From assembly GCA_027563935.2 (NCBI GenBank), contig CM050449.1, positions 79,453,178 through 79,517,177 on the forward strand: DNA of 64,000 nt. The letters are read 5' to 3'. This stretch comes from Costus lasius. Its lineage: Eukaryota > Streptophyta > Magnoliopsida > Zingiberales > Costaceae. Every line of letters begins with the position of its first letter. Position 1 is the stretch's first letter. This document shows positions 25,182-37,353 of the stretch, piece by piece. The notes under the pieces are model-generated. The model searched no databases. It was not told the DNA's origin and was given only the letters and a program-made list of their open reading frames with translations. Both the position numbers and the translations under genes were made by a program.

Positions 25182-26851
25182 TGATGGAACCCCTAATCTA
25201 AGGGGGAAGAAACCCTAAACATGCGCATCAATGCCATGCATAGCGGAAAGAGGGCTTCAAGTAGATCGCATATGAACTATATGTTAACTTAATTCAACTT
25301 AAGATCAAGTTTTGATCTTACCAATGCCATGGATTGGATGGCGGCTTGGAATGAGAGAGAGCAAGCGAGATCTCCTCCAAAGAATACACACACCAAGTGA
25401 TGAAGGCTTCCAACTTGCGCAACTTTGTGCTAGCAAAATGCCAAGTTGTCCTTCTCGAGTGGTAGGGATGAAGATGATGCTTTTGCCGGTTCTGCTCTTG
25501 TCGTCCACTCCAAGCTTCTCTCAAGTCTCGCCGAGCAAGAGCAAAACGCAAGGAGACAAGGGATGAATGAGCTCAAGCCGTTTTGGCGTTTCAAGGAGCC
25601 ATGCGCTCAATGACTTTCCAAATTTGGAAACTCCATTAAGCCATGCGTTCTCCTCTTCAAGCAAACCGCCCAAAACGCTTATGGATCGAACCATGGGTTC
25701 ACCCATGTAAACCGGTTCAATCCAAATTGGTCCAAACCAAAGCAATCGGTCTAGATCAACCAAACCCTAAGGTTTCCAATCCAACCGTTCATCTTATGAT
25801 GCTCTTGATCTCACCGATCTAGCATCAATACTCTCGATCGAAGCTTACCGATCTCAAGCCCTAATCAATCAAACATGATCAAGCTAGATCTCACTTACAA
25901 TCAGAGTCTATATCCCTTTAAACTGAACCCAAATAATTCAGTCCACACGATCTGACTCAAAGAAAGCCATATCACCAAATTGTGTGACCCTGAGGGTTTC
26001 CTTTAAACGTCGGTAACGATAACTTACGTTATCACGATCAGTGAGGGGTATCTAGCAACACATCACTGTCTCCCGATATAAAGGAAAGAGTCTTCCAAGA
26101 CTCCACCCAAACCATAGCATAAGTGTGAATCAACTCACTTGGCATACATGATTCCTTTGCCACTGGATGTTCTTATTGGACAAGCATGTCAAGCCTGTAA
26201 CTCCAATACGATGAGCATGATTAGATCAGATGAACATAGTCATCTGGGTATGGCCATACACTTCCTCAACCATCTCATATAGGGGGGCCCTCTAGAACAT
26301 CACACTCCTTAAACAAGGAGACGGCAATCCTTTATCTATCACAAGTGCCCTAACCTGACTCAAGCTCACCATCCAAGATAGTCTATAATCATTATGTTTC
26401 AAATGATATTGAACTACCTCAAAACAATGACAATCATCATTTAGAAACACAAGTGATCTCAAGTCAAAGGACATGTGCCACTTAGTGCTTACAAGGATCA
26501 TTCACATTGTGACAAGCAATGGAATATCCGAGTAGGGTCTGTCCAGTACATCCAATGTACTCATGAGTCTACATCTTATTCCATGCTCGAAGCATCCTAT
26601 AAGATTAGCACTCATATTAGTCTCAATCATATCAAGGCTGTCTCATGTTCACCAAGATATCTCGACTAAGGACATAGAGCCTGTCAGCCTAGCTGAACAG
26701 CTTTGAGACATTATTCAGAAGTACACTTATTACAGCAGACAAGATAACAACCTGAATAATAACCATGCCTTTTATAAACTTAAGAGTTTATTACATGATA
26801 CTTATACAATCCCAAGGCCTCAAACATTAGCCTTAAGGGCATACCCCAACA
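25182..26851 (-). repeat. 3' LTR of element F
   Basis: 1670 bp, matching the 5' LTR at 32586-34255. Frames inside it recur at a constant offset of 7404 bp in the other LTR, as expected for a recent insertion. Confidence 0.95.
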
Positions 26852-26852
26852 A

Positions 26853-26868
26853 TCTCCCACTTGCACTT
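26853..26868 (-). promoter_or_regulatory. Polypurine tract, element F
   Basis: Minus-strand AAGTGCAAGTGGGAGA, one base inside the 3' LTR. Confidence 0.9.
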
Positions 26869-26871
26869 AAT

Positions 26872-28690
26872 CTAATGGTTGAGAAATCTCAAACCCATAT
26901 TATTACAGTGCTTCTCATGCTTCTGCTGCGCCAGAGGCTTGGTAAGCGGGTCTGCCAGATTGTCATCTGTATGAACCTTGCAAATCTTGATCTCGCCACG
27001 ATCAATGATCTCCCGGATCAAGTGAAACCGTCTCTGTATGTGCTTGGACTTCTGGTGTGACCGCGGTTCCTTTGCTTGTGCGATGGCTCCAGTGTTATCA
27101 CAGAAGATAACCAAAGGATCTGCACTTGAAGGAACGACACCAAGTTCTCTCACGAACTTACGAATCCACACTGCCTCCTTGGATGCTTCCGAGGCTGCAA
27201 CATACTCGGCTTCTGTTGTGGAATCAGCAACAGTTGACTGTTTGAAACTTTTCCACACCACTGCTCCACCATTCAAGCTAAAAACATAGCCTGATTGCGA
27301 TCGGAAATCATCCTGGTCCGACTGGAACGAAGCGTCAGTATATCCCTCTATACTGAGTTCTTCCTGACCACCATATATCAAGAACATATCTTTGGTCCTC
27401 CGCAGATATTTTAAAATGTTCTTGACCGCAATCCAGTGCGCCAAACCTGGATTACTTTGGAATCGACTGGTTACGCTTAACCCGTAAGCGACGTCTGGGC
27501 GAGTACACAACATCGCATACATAATGGATCCAATAGCCGAAGCATAAGGCGTATTGTCCATTTCATCTTTCTCAGTCTGTGTTTGTGGACACTGACTCTT
27601 CGAAAGATTCAGACCATGTCTGACTGGAAGATATCCACGTTTAGAATTCTCTAAATGGAATCTCTCCAGGACTTTATCGATGTAAGTACTCTGGCACAGC
27701 CCGAGAAGCCTCTTAGATCTATCCCGGTAGATCTTCACACCTAGTACATAGGCTGCTTCTCCTAAATCTTTCATCTGGAAACATTTTCCTAACCATGCCT
27801 TAACAGCATGCAGTTCAGGAATATCATTTCCAATGATTAAGATATCATCGACGTAGAGGATTAGGAATGTAATCACGCTCCCACTAAACCTCTTATATAC
27901 ACACGGGTCATCCTCGTTCTTGATGAAACCAAACTCAGAGATTGATTCATCAAAACGAATGTTCCAGCTTCTTGATGCTTGTTTCAGTCCATAAATGGAC
28001 TTCTTTAACTTGCATATTTTATGACGATCTGATGGATTAGTGAAACCCTCAGGTTGTGTCATATACACATCCTCATCCAGATTTCCATTAAGGAAAGCTG
28101 TTTTCACATCCATCTGCCAGATCTCATAGTCGTAATATGCTGCTATCGCGAAAAGAATCCGAATAGACTTAAACATGGCTACAGGAGAGAAAGTTTCATC
28201 ATAATCTATCCCGTAGATTTGTTTGAAACCTTTCGCTACTAGCCTGCCTTTATAGGTAACTACGTTACCATCCATGTCAATCTTCTTCTTGAAGATCCAT
28301 TTACAGCCTATAGGGATTACTCCCGGAGGCGGATCAATCAAATCCCAGACTTGATTATCTGACATGGAGTCCATCTCGGCTCGCATAGCTTCAAGCCATC
28401 TAGCTGACTCCGGTCCACTGACCGCATCCGCATAAGTGAGGGGTTCATCATTATCAATGATGTAGACTCCGTCATAGCGCTTAGGCTGACGACGGATCCT
28501 ACCCGATCTTCGCGGTTCCCGTGATATTTGAGCCTCAGGTTGCTCAATAACCTGATCTACCGGCTCAGGCTCATCCAACTGTGCTTGACTACTTTGTCCT
28601 TCCTCTGGATTCTCATCCAGCTTTATTTCTCTCCCACTAGCCTCTTGCAGAAGAAACTCCTTCTCAAGAAATATGGCCGTCCGAGCAACA
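26872..28690 (-). CDS. pol: RT-RNase H part of gag-pol, element F (downstream of a frameshift)
   Basis: This frame follows the one-base insertion at 28690-28695 and runs to TAG 26872-26874. It has a Ser/Glu-rich linker with SREPRRSGRIRRQP, the RT start (ARWLEAMRAEMDSM), VAKGFKQIYGIDYDETFSP, QMDVKTAFLNGN and YVDDILIIGND, then RNase H with YTDASF, STTEAEY, CDNTGA and the closing HTDDNLADPLTKPL. All expected catalytic acidic residues are visible. Translation would reach it only by a frameshift; the first listed start (28755) reads through sequence that is out of frame upstream of the insertion. Confidence 0.9.
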
Positions 28691-30757
28691 AAAAACCTTG
28701 TTCTCTTTGGGATCGTAGAAATAATAACCCTTAGTTTCCTTAGGGTAACCGACAAAGATACATTTCTCAGATCTGCTCTCTAGTTTCCCAGAGGCGAGCT
28801 TTTTGACATAAGCCTCGCAACCCCAGATCCTGATAAATGTCAAGCTAGGCTGTTTCCCATACCATAACTCATATGGCGTCTTTAAAACTGCCTTGGATGG
28901 CACTCGGTTTAGTACCTTTGCAGCTGTTTCCAGTGCAAAACCCCAAAAGGAATATGGAAGAGTAGCCTGACTCATCATAGAACGAACCATATCAAGTAAC
29001 GTTCTATTTCTCCTCTCGGACACACCATTCCACTGCGGTGTTCCTGGCGGAGTGAGCTGTGAGATAATCCCACACTCCTTCAGATAGTCAGTAAACGCAT
29101 GACTCAGGTATTCACCACCTCGATCAGAACGAAGTGCCTTGATATTTCGGCCTAACTGATTTTGTACTTCATTTTTGAACTCTTTGAACTTGTCAAAAGA
29201 TTCACTTTTATGTCTCATTAAATAGACATATCCATACCTACTGAAATCATCAGTAAAGGTAATGAAGTACTGATAGCCACCTCTGGCATGTTTACTGAAA
29301 GGCCCACACACATCACTGTGTATAAGGTCAAGTAAACCTGAAGTCCTTTGACCTTTGTTAAGAAAAGGAGACTTCGTCATTTTACCCATCAAACAAGCTT
29401 TGCATGTATCAATCTCCTCATAGGAGAATGATCCCAGCAGTCCATGTTCATGCAACCGCTTAATGCGCTTCTCGTTTATATGGCCTAAACGACTATGCCA
29501 TAGCAAGGTGCTATCATCAGCATACTTGGCTTTCTTATTATCAATGTTTTGTATAGAATTTTCCATGTCCAACATGTATAACCCATTGTTAATTGAACCA
29601 GTTGCATACACAATATTATCATGAGATAAAACACACTTTGAAATCTTGCATTCAAAGGCAAATCCTTTCCTGACAAGAGCAGGAATAGAGATAATATTCT
29701 TGGTAATACTGGGTACAAAATAACAATTGTTCAATTCTAATACAATGCCAGATGGTAAAGAAATGAAATAGTCTCCTACAGCAACAGCAGCAACCCGTGC
29801 CCCGTTTCCAACTCGTAGGTCTACCTCATGCTGTCCCACCTGCCTTCTTCTCTTGAGTTCCTGCACATTTGAACAAATGTGAACTCCACATGCAGTGTCC
29901 AACACCCATGAAATAGAAGAAGAAGATAACATGACCTCAGTCACATATATACCTGAGCCAGAAGTGATGCTTCCCCTCTTATCTCCTTGGAGCGCTTTAC
30001 AGTCCTTTTTCCAGTGACCCAGCTGGCCACAGTGGAAACACCTGTTGTCCTTCGACCGCTTGACCTTCTGTTTCAGGGCCTTGCTGTAATTCTTGACAGG
30101 GGCCTTGCCCTTCTTCCCCTTCTTCTTGTTCCTTGAAGGAACCATCAAGACAGAGGTTGAAGGCTTACCCTTCAGAGTTTCCTCAGTAGTCAAGAGCATA
30201 TTCAGCAGCTCTGCCGGCGTACAATCGATCTTGTTCATATTAAAATTAATAATGAACGCATCGAAAGAAGGCGGGAGAGACTGCAGAATAATATCCACAG
30301 CAAGCTCCTGGTTGATGGTATGCCCCAGTTTCTCCAGAGCCTCCTTGTGCCCAATCATCTTGAGCACGTGAGCTCCCACTGGGCTCCCCTCAGCCAGTTT
30401 GCTCTGAAAGAAGAGCTTCGTCAGATTATAGCGCTCAGTCCTCGCCTGTGCAGCATACAGCATCTTGAGGTTCGCTATAATTTCTATAGCCGACATATCC
30501 TCATGCTGACGCTGCAGCGGTGGCGTCATAGACGCTAGCATCAGGCAAGCGACATCAATGCTATCATTGACGTGCTTTTCGTAGGCATCCCGAACCGCCC
30601 TTGCGGCGTTCGGAGCGGGCTGCGGCGGTATCGCCGTCTCGAGGACATACAGTTTCCTCTCTGCCTTAAGAACAATCTTAAGGTGTCCGAACCAGTCAGA
30701 GAAGTTCGGCCCAGCAAACTTCTCCCTTTCCAGTAGGGATCGCACATTGAAGCTCAT
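28691..30757 (-). CDS. gag-pol: gag-protease-integrase part of gag-pol, element F
   Basis: It starts at ATG 30755-30757 (MSFNVRSLLEREKFAG). In order: copia gag, a KKKGKKGK basic tract, the CCHC knuckle CFHCGQLGHWKKDC (around residue 240), protease LDTACG, gag-pre-integrase LLWHSRLGHI, and an integrase core with HSDVCG, LRSDRGGEY and SERRNR. After the integrase C-terminus the frame shifts in a run of six A (28690-28695), where sister copies have one base fewer, and stops at 28664. A product of about 690 residues could still give gag, protease and integrase, while RT would be lost from it. Confidence 0.92.
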
Positions 30758-30909
30758 GGTGTTCGTTGCTGCAGGAATCTACAACAAGCAAGAACAGCAA
30801 GGTCAGTATCAATGTTTCAGAATCAATCCAGGACTTAAGAAAGATTCTTTTCTCACTATTTTGTCTGACTGAAAAATCCAGTAAACAGTCCGAAAGAGTA
30901 AACACTCTT

Positions 30910-31137
30910 TTAGTGAGATGGGATCCAGATTTCATACTTGGTCTCCGCGTCCCGCTCAGGCGAGATAAGATGCACAGAGATGACAAGCACTAGTTTCTGG
31001 TAGGCTGTCCCAGCCAATCGCCAACCCGTGCGATTCCCCTTCATCTTGGCAATCCAGCAGACTGTGCCAACTGAGTTGGTACAACACAGTCTCTGATCCC
31101 AGAGATGGCTGCCTCCATGTGGTACCATATGCGCCAC
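30910..31137 (-). other. Conserved 75-codon upstream open frame in leader F
   Basis: Same frame as in A (1607-1834) and K (53142-53369), same length, with a handful of residue changes (starts MAHMVPHGGSHLWDQ). No domain recognised. Confidence 0.35.
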
Positions 31138-31676
31138 ATATGTAGCCTACATGGTCAAGCTGACCCGACCTACTCCCTGGACCACCACGTGCTATGCTGA
31201 GCAACGAGAGGGGATAAATCCCAACTCTGTAACACGCAGGTGAAATCCAGCACCGTCTGAAGATAGATGGACGTGCCCACTGAGTGGGTTCAACACGGCT
31301 CCAACGATAATCAGAAAGGTGAGGTTTCGCGTCAGAAGGCTTACGAGCTTGATATATTAGCGTTGGATTTTAACGGTCTTTTATCTTCTTACTATCAGGC
31401 ATGCCTATGGCTATAGCAGAAGATAAACATAAACATGCAATTCTAATTATTAGCAATAAGTAGAAAGCATGATCTTATGTGGTAAAAGCCCATGAACCCT
31501 AGTAAGACCTTAATGTTACTTAAGTCTTCACTTGAGCTTCATTGCATCTCATCTGGTCCAACCCAGTGCCCTAGCGCCAAGAGCACCTCAGGTGCACCAC
31601 CAGGTGAATGCCCCTCTTGGATGTGTGCCTTTGTACTCTTGTCTAATCAAAGTACATTTGATCTATCTAGACAAGG

Positions 31677-31767
31677 TTGACTCGCAGGTCAACTACATTT
31701 CATAAATTAAAACAATGTGATTCGCAGATCACAAAAATTAACTTATAATTTACCAGGCACGCAGGCC
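31677..31767 (-). promoter_or_regulatory. Trio of CTGCG-loop inverted repeats, leader F
   Basis: Minus strand: GGC-CTGCGT-GCC (31756-31767), GTGAT-CTGCGA-ATCAC (31717-31732), TTGAC-CTGCGA-GTCAA (31677-31692). The last loop base varies between copies; CTGCG and the stems do not. Confidence 0.6.
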
Positions 31768-32374
31768 CCAGCACAGCACACAATATGGGCAACCCACATA
31801 AGACTAAATAAACAAGCATATGGTTCAATCAACATGTGATCCAATCATCTTGAAATTAAAAGTTTTGAAAACCCCATGGCATCAATTTTAATTTCCTTAT
31901 GAGCCCTACAACCTTACAATGGTCCATTGATAGGGATCCACTCAACCATCTAGTTAGATCCATTGCCCTTGCATGCACCGAGTCCTAACTGACCCGAGTT
32001 GACCTAATGGTCAACCATGCATGCGCCAAGGGCTGAACTACCCTCATGAGTTTTGGCAAGCGGGTGTGACCCCGGGCCTAACTCAAGTGTGTTCAGTAGT
32101 GTCTCAACCAGACCTCGCTACACGCCCTAGATGCAGTCAACCTATAGCCACCTTGTGCTTGCGCATAGGTGCTATCAGGTTAACCCATCTGAGCTGTCAG
32201 ATGGTCTGATCAGACTTGGATCTAACCTAGTGGTGACTTCAACCCCATCAACCCATCTAAGGGTTTAATGTAGTGGCACCTTAGATCTAATCAAGCGCGC
32301 AAGATGTAAGTTTTAGAAAACTTTTAGAACGTGCGCAAATAAACAAACAACATGCTTGATAACCCTTAGATCTA

Positions 32375-32433
32375 AGGGGGTCCCCTTCAAGGGGGAGCGC
32401 ATACTTTAGGGGGTCCCCTTCAAGGGGGAGCGC
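32375..32433 (-). repeat. Two 26-bp direct repeats resembling an LTR U5 end, in leader F
   Basis: Two copies of a 26-bp unit (32375-32400 and 32408-32433) built around GGTCCCCTTCAAGGGGGAGC. The unit closely resembles the U5 end of the D LTR (from 15218). This suggests LTR-end sequence copied into the leader, perhaps by template switching. Confidence 0.7.
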
Positions 32434-32458
32434 AAACTACATGTCAACATATGATACA

Positions 32459-32526
32459 AGCGCAACCTTCATGCAACCAAAGTAAGCGCAACCATCATGT
32501 AACCAAAGTAAGCGCAACCAACATGG
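32459..32526 (-). repeat. 26-bp tandem repeat, about 2.6 copies, leader F
   Basis: Units at 32459-32484 and 32485-32510 and a partial unit to 32526. Each starts AGCGCAACC and ends AACCAAAGTA, with two differences between the full units. Confidence 0.8.
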
Positions 32527-32571
32527 ATCACAAAATCGTAAAGCAATCATATAGATCATATGGAGAGCCTA

Positions 32572-32583
32572 GCTCTGATACCA
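32572..32583 (-). promoter_or_regulatory. Primer binding site, element F
   Basis: Minus-strand TGGTATCAGAGC, two bases from the 5' LTR end. Confidence 0.94.
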
Positions 32584-32585
32584 AT

Positions 32586-34255
32586 TGATGGAACCCCTAA
32601 TCTAAGGGGGAAGAAACCCTAAACATGCGCATCAATGCCATGCATAGCGGAAAGAGGGCTTCAAGTAGATCGCATATGAACTATATGTTAACTTAATTCA
32701 ACTTAAGATCAAGTTTTGATCTTACCAATGCCATGGATTGGATGGCGGCTTGGAATGAGAGAGAGCAAGCGAGATCTCCTCCAAAGAATACACACACCAA
32801 GTGATGAAGGCTTCCAACTTGCGCAACTTTGTGCTAGCAAAATGCCAAGTTGTCCTTCTCGAGTGGTAGGGATGAAGATGATGCTTTTGCCGGTTCTGCT
32901 CTTGTCGTCCACTCCAAGCTTCTCTCAAGTCTCGCCGAGCAAGAGCAAAACGCAAGGAGACAAGGGATGAATGAGCTCAAGCCGTTTTGGCGTTTCAAGG
33001 AGCCATGCGCTCAATGACTTTCCAAATTTGGAAACTCCATTAAGCCATGCGTTCTCCTCTTCAAGCAAACCGCCCAAAACGCTTATGGATCGAACCATGG
33101 GTTCACCCATGTAAACCGGTTCAATCCAAATTGGTCCAAACCAAAGCAATCGGTCTAGATCAACCAAACCCTAAGGTTTCCAATCCAACCGTTCATCTTA
33201 TGATGCTCTTGATCTCACCGATCTAGCATCAATACTCTCGATCGAAGCTTACCGATCTCAAGCCCTAATCAATCAAACATGATCAAGCTAGATCTCACTT
33301 ACAATCAGAGTCTATATCCCTTTAAACTGAACCCAAATAATTCAGTCCACACGATCTGACTCAAAGAAAGCCATATCACCAAATTGTGTGACCCTGAGGG
33401 TTTCCTTTAAACGTCGGTAACGATAACTTACGTTATCACGATCAGTGAGGGGTATCTAGCAACACATCACTGTCTCCCGATATAAAGGAAAGAGTCTTCC
33501 AAGACTCCACCCAAACCATAGCATAAGTGTGAATCAACTCACTTGGCATACATGATTCCTTTGCCACTGGATGTTCTTATTGGACAAGCATGTCAAGCCT
33601 GTAACTCCAATACGATGAGCATGATTAGATCAGATGAACATAGTCATCTGGGTATGGCCATACACTTCCTCAACCATCTCATATAGGGGGGCCCTCTAGA
33701 ACATCACACTCCTTAAACAAGGAGACGGCAATCCTTTATCTATCACAAGTGCCCTAACCTGACTCAAGCTCACCATCCAAGATAGTCTATAATCATTATG
33801 TTTCAAATGATATTGAACTACCTCAAAACAATGACAATCATCATTTAGAAACACAAGTGATCTCAAGTCAAAGGACATGTGCCACTTAGTGCTTACAAGG
33901 ATCATTCACATTGTGACAAGCAATGGAATATCCGAGTAGGGTCTGTCCAGTACATCCAATGTACTCATGAGTCTACATCTTATTCCATGCTCGAAGCATC
34001 CTATAAGATTAGCACTCATATTAGTCTCAATCATATCAAGGCTGTCTCATGTTCACCAAGATATCTCGACTAAGGACATAGAGCCTGTCAGCCTAGCTGA
34101 ACAGCTTTGAGACATTATTCAGAAGTACACTTATTACAGCAGACAAGATAACAACCTGAATAATAACCATGCCTTTTATAAACTTAAGAGTTTATTACAT
34201 GATACTTATACAATCCCAAGGCCTCAAACATTAGCCTTAAGGGCATACCCCAACA
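32586..34255 (-). repeat. 5' LTR of element F
   Basis: 1670 bp, same as the 3' LTR as far as compared. It ends at the primer binding site on one side and at the ATAAC duplication on the other. A TATA-like element is at 33479-33488. Confidence 0.95.
33479..33488 (-). promoter_or_regulatory. Candidate TATA element in the F 5' LTR
   Basis: Minus-strand CTTTATATCG in the middle of the LTR, conserved in most family 1 copies. It lies only a few bases upstream of the conserved double inverted repeat. No transcription start is visible from sequence; this is a candidate only. Confidence 0.4.
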
Positions 34256-34260
34256 ATAAC

Positions 34261-35106
34261 GTGAGTTATCGTTACCGACATTTAAAGGAAACCCTCAGGG
34301 TCGCACAATTTGATGATATGGCTTACTTAAGTCAGATCGTGTGGACTGAATTATTTGGGTTCAGTTTAAAGGGATTTAATCTCTGATTGTAAGTGAGATC
34401 TGGTCTGATCATGTTTGATTGATTAGGGCTTGAGATCGGTAAGCTTCGATCGAGAGAATGGATGCTAGATCAGTTAGATCAGGAGCATCAAGAGATCGAC
34501 GGTCAGATCAATAACCTAAGTGTTTATTATGGTCTGGACTGGTTGCTTGGTTTATTTGGTTATTGAACCAAATTCAAATGAACCGGCTCATGGATGAGCG
34601 CTTGGTTTAAAGAATAGAGAGGAAAAATGCGATTAGTTCGAAATGCATGAACACATGATCACATGAAAGAGTAAGTTGGCTATTTTTAGCAACCACGCCT
34701 CCATGTCTTGTGTGGAGCGCATCTCTTGTCGCCTCACTTCTATTCCCGTCGCCTTCTCTCGTGTGGAACCTCTGCTTCACGCTTTTGAAGAGTCGAGGAC
34801 TAAGCAAGCAAGTTTCTCTCATTCCCTCCATACGAAGGACTCCTTGAAGATTTGCTAGCACAAAGTCGCAAGGAAGTAGTCGCCTTCTCATTGTGTGTGT
34901 CATCTAAGGAGAAGAGGCACTTGCGTCTTTGATTCCAAGACACCATCAAACCGATGGCAATGGTATGGTCCTATCTCTTGTGCAATCGGTTTTAAGTTGA
35001 TTATAATGCATGCATCAAAAGATCCTAGAAACCCCCTTTCCGCTGCTTAAAAGAAAAATACATGCGCCTATCTAGGGTTTCGCCCCCTTTGTTAGGGGAT
35101 CTTTCA
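34261..35106 (+). repeat. Solo LTR G, right segment
   Basis: G resumes after the F duplication and ends TCA at 35106, followed by GTCTG (35107-35111). Confidence 0.93.
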
Positions 35107-35111
35107 GTCTG

Positions 35112-35420
35112 TCCAGTACATCCAATGTACCCATGAGTCTACATCTTATTCCATGCTCGAAGCATCCTATAAGATTAGAACACATATTAGTCTCAATCAT
35201 ATCAAGGCTGTCTCATGTTCACCAAGATATCTCGACTAAGGACAATACTGCATGTCAGCGAAGCTGAACAGCATTGAGACATTATTCAGAAGTATACATA
35301 TTGCAGCAGATAATGTAACAACCTGAATAACAACTATTGCCTTTATAAACATTGAGTTTATACATGATACTGATATAATCCCAAGGCCTCAAACATTAGC
35401 CGTAAGGGCATACCCCAACA
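35112..35420 (-). repeat. 3' LTR of element H, right segment
   Basis: The last 309 bp, reaching the LTR start TGTTGGGGTATGCC at 35420 next to the polypurine tract. Total H 3' LTR length is about 1690 bp. Confidence 0.93.
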
Positions 35421-35421
35421 A

Positions 35422-35437
35422 TCTCCCACTTGCACTT
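35422..35437 (-). promoter_or_regulatory. Polypurine tract, element H
   Basis: Minus-strand AAGTGCAAGTGGGAGA, one base inside the 3' LTR. Confidence 0.88.
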
Positions 35438-35440
35438 AAT

Positions 35441-37353
35441 CTAATGGTTGAGAAATCACAAACCCATATTATTACAGTGCTTCTCATGCTTCTGCTGCGC
35501 CAGAGGCTTTGTAAGCGGGTCAGCTAGATTGTCATCTGTATGAACCTTACAGATCCTGATCTCTCCTCGATCAATGATCTCCCGGATCAAGTGAAACCTT
35601 CTCTATATGTGCTTGGACTTCTGGTGCGACCGTGGTTCCTTTGCTTGTGCTATTGCTCCAGTGTTATCACAGAAGATAACCAAAGGATCTGCACTCGAAG
35701 GAACAACACCAAGTTCCTGAACGAACTTACTAATCCACACTGCCTCCTTTGATGCTTCTGAGGCTGCAACATACTTGGCTTGTGTTGTGGAATCAGCAAC
35801 AATTGATTGTTTGAAACTTTTCCACACCACTGCTCCTCCATTCAAGCTAAAAACATAGCCTAATTGCGATCGGAAATCATCCTGGTCAGATTGGAACGAA
35901 GCATCAGTATATCCTTCAATACTGAGTTCTTCCTGACCTCCATATATCAAGAACATATCTTTGGTCCTCCGAAGATATTTCAAAATGTTCTTGACCGCAA
36001 TCCAGTGTGCCTTCCCTGGATTACTTTGGAATCGACTGGTCACGCTTAACCCGTAAGCGACGTCTGGGCGAGTACACAACATCGCATACATAATGGACCC
36101 AATAGCCGAAGCATAAGGCGTATTGTCCATTTCATCTTTCTCAGTCTGTGTTTGTGGACACTGACTCTTTGAAAGATTCAGACCATGTCTGACTAGAAGA
36201 TATCCTCTTTTAGAATTTTCTAAATGGAATCTCTCCAGGACTTTATCGATGTAAGTACTCTGGCACAGCCCGAGAAGCCTCTTAGATCTATCTCTGTAGA
36301 TCTTCACACCTAATACATAGGCTGCTTCTCCTAAATCTTTCATCTGGAAACATTTTCTTAACCATGCCTTAATCGCATGCATTTCAGGAATATCGTTTCC
36401 AATGATTAAGATATCATCGACGTAGAGGACTAGGAAAGTAATCACGCTCCCACTAAACCTCTTATATACACACGGGTCATCTTCATTCTTGATGAAACCA
36501 AATTCACAGATTGATTCATCAAAACGAATATTCCAGCTTCTTGATGCTTGTTTAAGTCCATAAATGGACTTCTTTAATTTGCATATTTTATGACGATCTG
36601 ATGGATTGGTGAAACCTTCAGGTTGTCATATACACATCCTCTTCTAGTTTTCCATTAAGGAAAGCGGTCTTCACATCCATTTGCCAGATCTCATAATCAT
36701 AATATGCTGCTATCGCAAGAATAATCCGAATAGACTTGAACATGGCTACAGGAGAGAAAGTTTCATCATAATCTATCCCGTAGATTTGTTTGAAACCTTT
36801 CGCAACTAGCCTGCCTTTATAGGTAACCACGTTACCATCCATGTCTATCTTCTTTTTGAAGATCCACTTACAGCCTATAGGGATTACTCCCGGAGGCGGA
36901 TCAACCAAATCCCAGACTTGGTTATCTGACATGGAGTCCATCTCGGCTCGCATAGCTTCAAGCCATCTAGCTGATTCTGGTCCACTGACCGGATCCGCAT
37001 AAGTAAGGGGTTCATCATCAATGATGTAGACTCCGTCATAGCGCTCAGGCTGTCGACGGATCCTTCCCGATCTTTGCGGTTCCCGTGATGTCTGAGCCTC
37101 AGGTTGAACATCAACCTGTTCTATTGGCTCAGGCTCATCAAACTGTGCTTGACTACTTTGTCCTTCTTCTAGATTCTCATCCAGCTTTATTTCTCTCCCA
37201 CTGGCCTCTTGCAGAAGAAATTCTTTCTCAAGAAAAATAGCCGTCCGAGCAACAAATACTTTGTTCTCTTTGGGATCGTAGAAATAATAACCCTTAGTTT
37301 CCTTAGGGTAACCGACAAAGATACATTTATCAGATCTGCTCTCTAGTTTCCCA
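35441..37353 (-). pseudogene. pol: RT-RNase H part of gag-pol, element H
   Basis: YVDDILIIGND, QMDVKTAFLNGK and the RNase H motifs are present. The frame is broken by TAG at 35603-35605 (Gln in sister copies), which removes the last 50 or so residues, and by a 2-base deletion near 36628 in the VYMTQPEGF motif. Within RNase H the STTEAEY motif reads STTQAKY, changing a catalytic-region Glu. Its upstream end is interrupted by solo LTR I, with TCCCA duplicated at 37349-37353. Confidence 0.88.

Larger units (their letters stand above)
30758..32585 (-). other. Untranslated leader of element F
   Basis: This 1828-bp leader is homologous to those of A, H, P and K. It carries the CTGCG trio, the 75-codon frame at 30910-31137, and two direct repeat pairs near the primer binding site that are not obvious in the other leaders (32375-32433 and 32459-32526). 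Confidence 0.88.
25182..34255 (-). mobile_element. Element F: full-length, very young family 1 copia retrotransposon
   Basis: This 9074-bp element has two 1670-bp LTRs (25182-26851 and 32586-34255). They start exactly 7404 bp apart and look the same wherever I compared them. The duplication is ATAAC (25177-25181, 34256-34260). Primer binding site, leader, gag-pol and polypurine tract are all present. The only coding fault I see is one extra base in an A run at 28690-28695. It is the most recent datable insertion in the window. Confidence 0.96.

Noticed and set aside
32375..32526. CRISPR-like array
   Set aside because: Only two to three units without regular spacers, in a plant retrotransposon leader.
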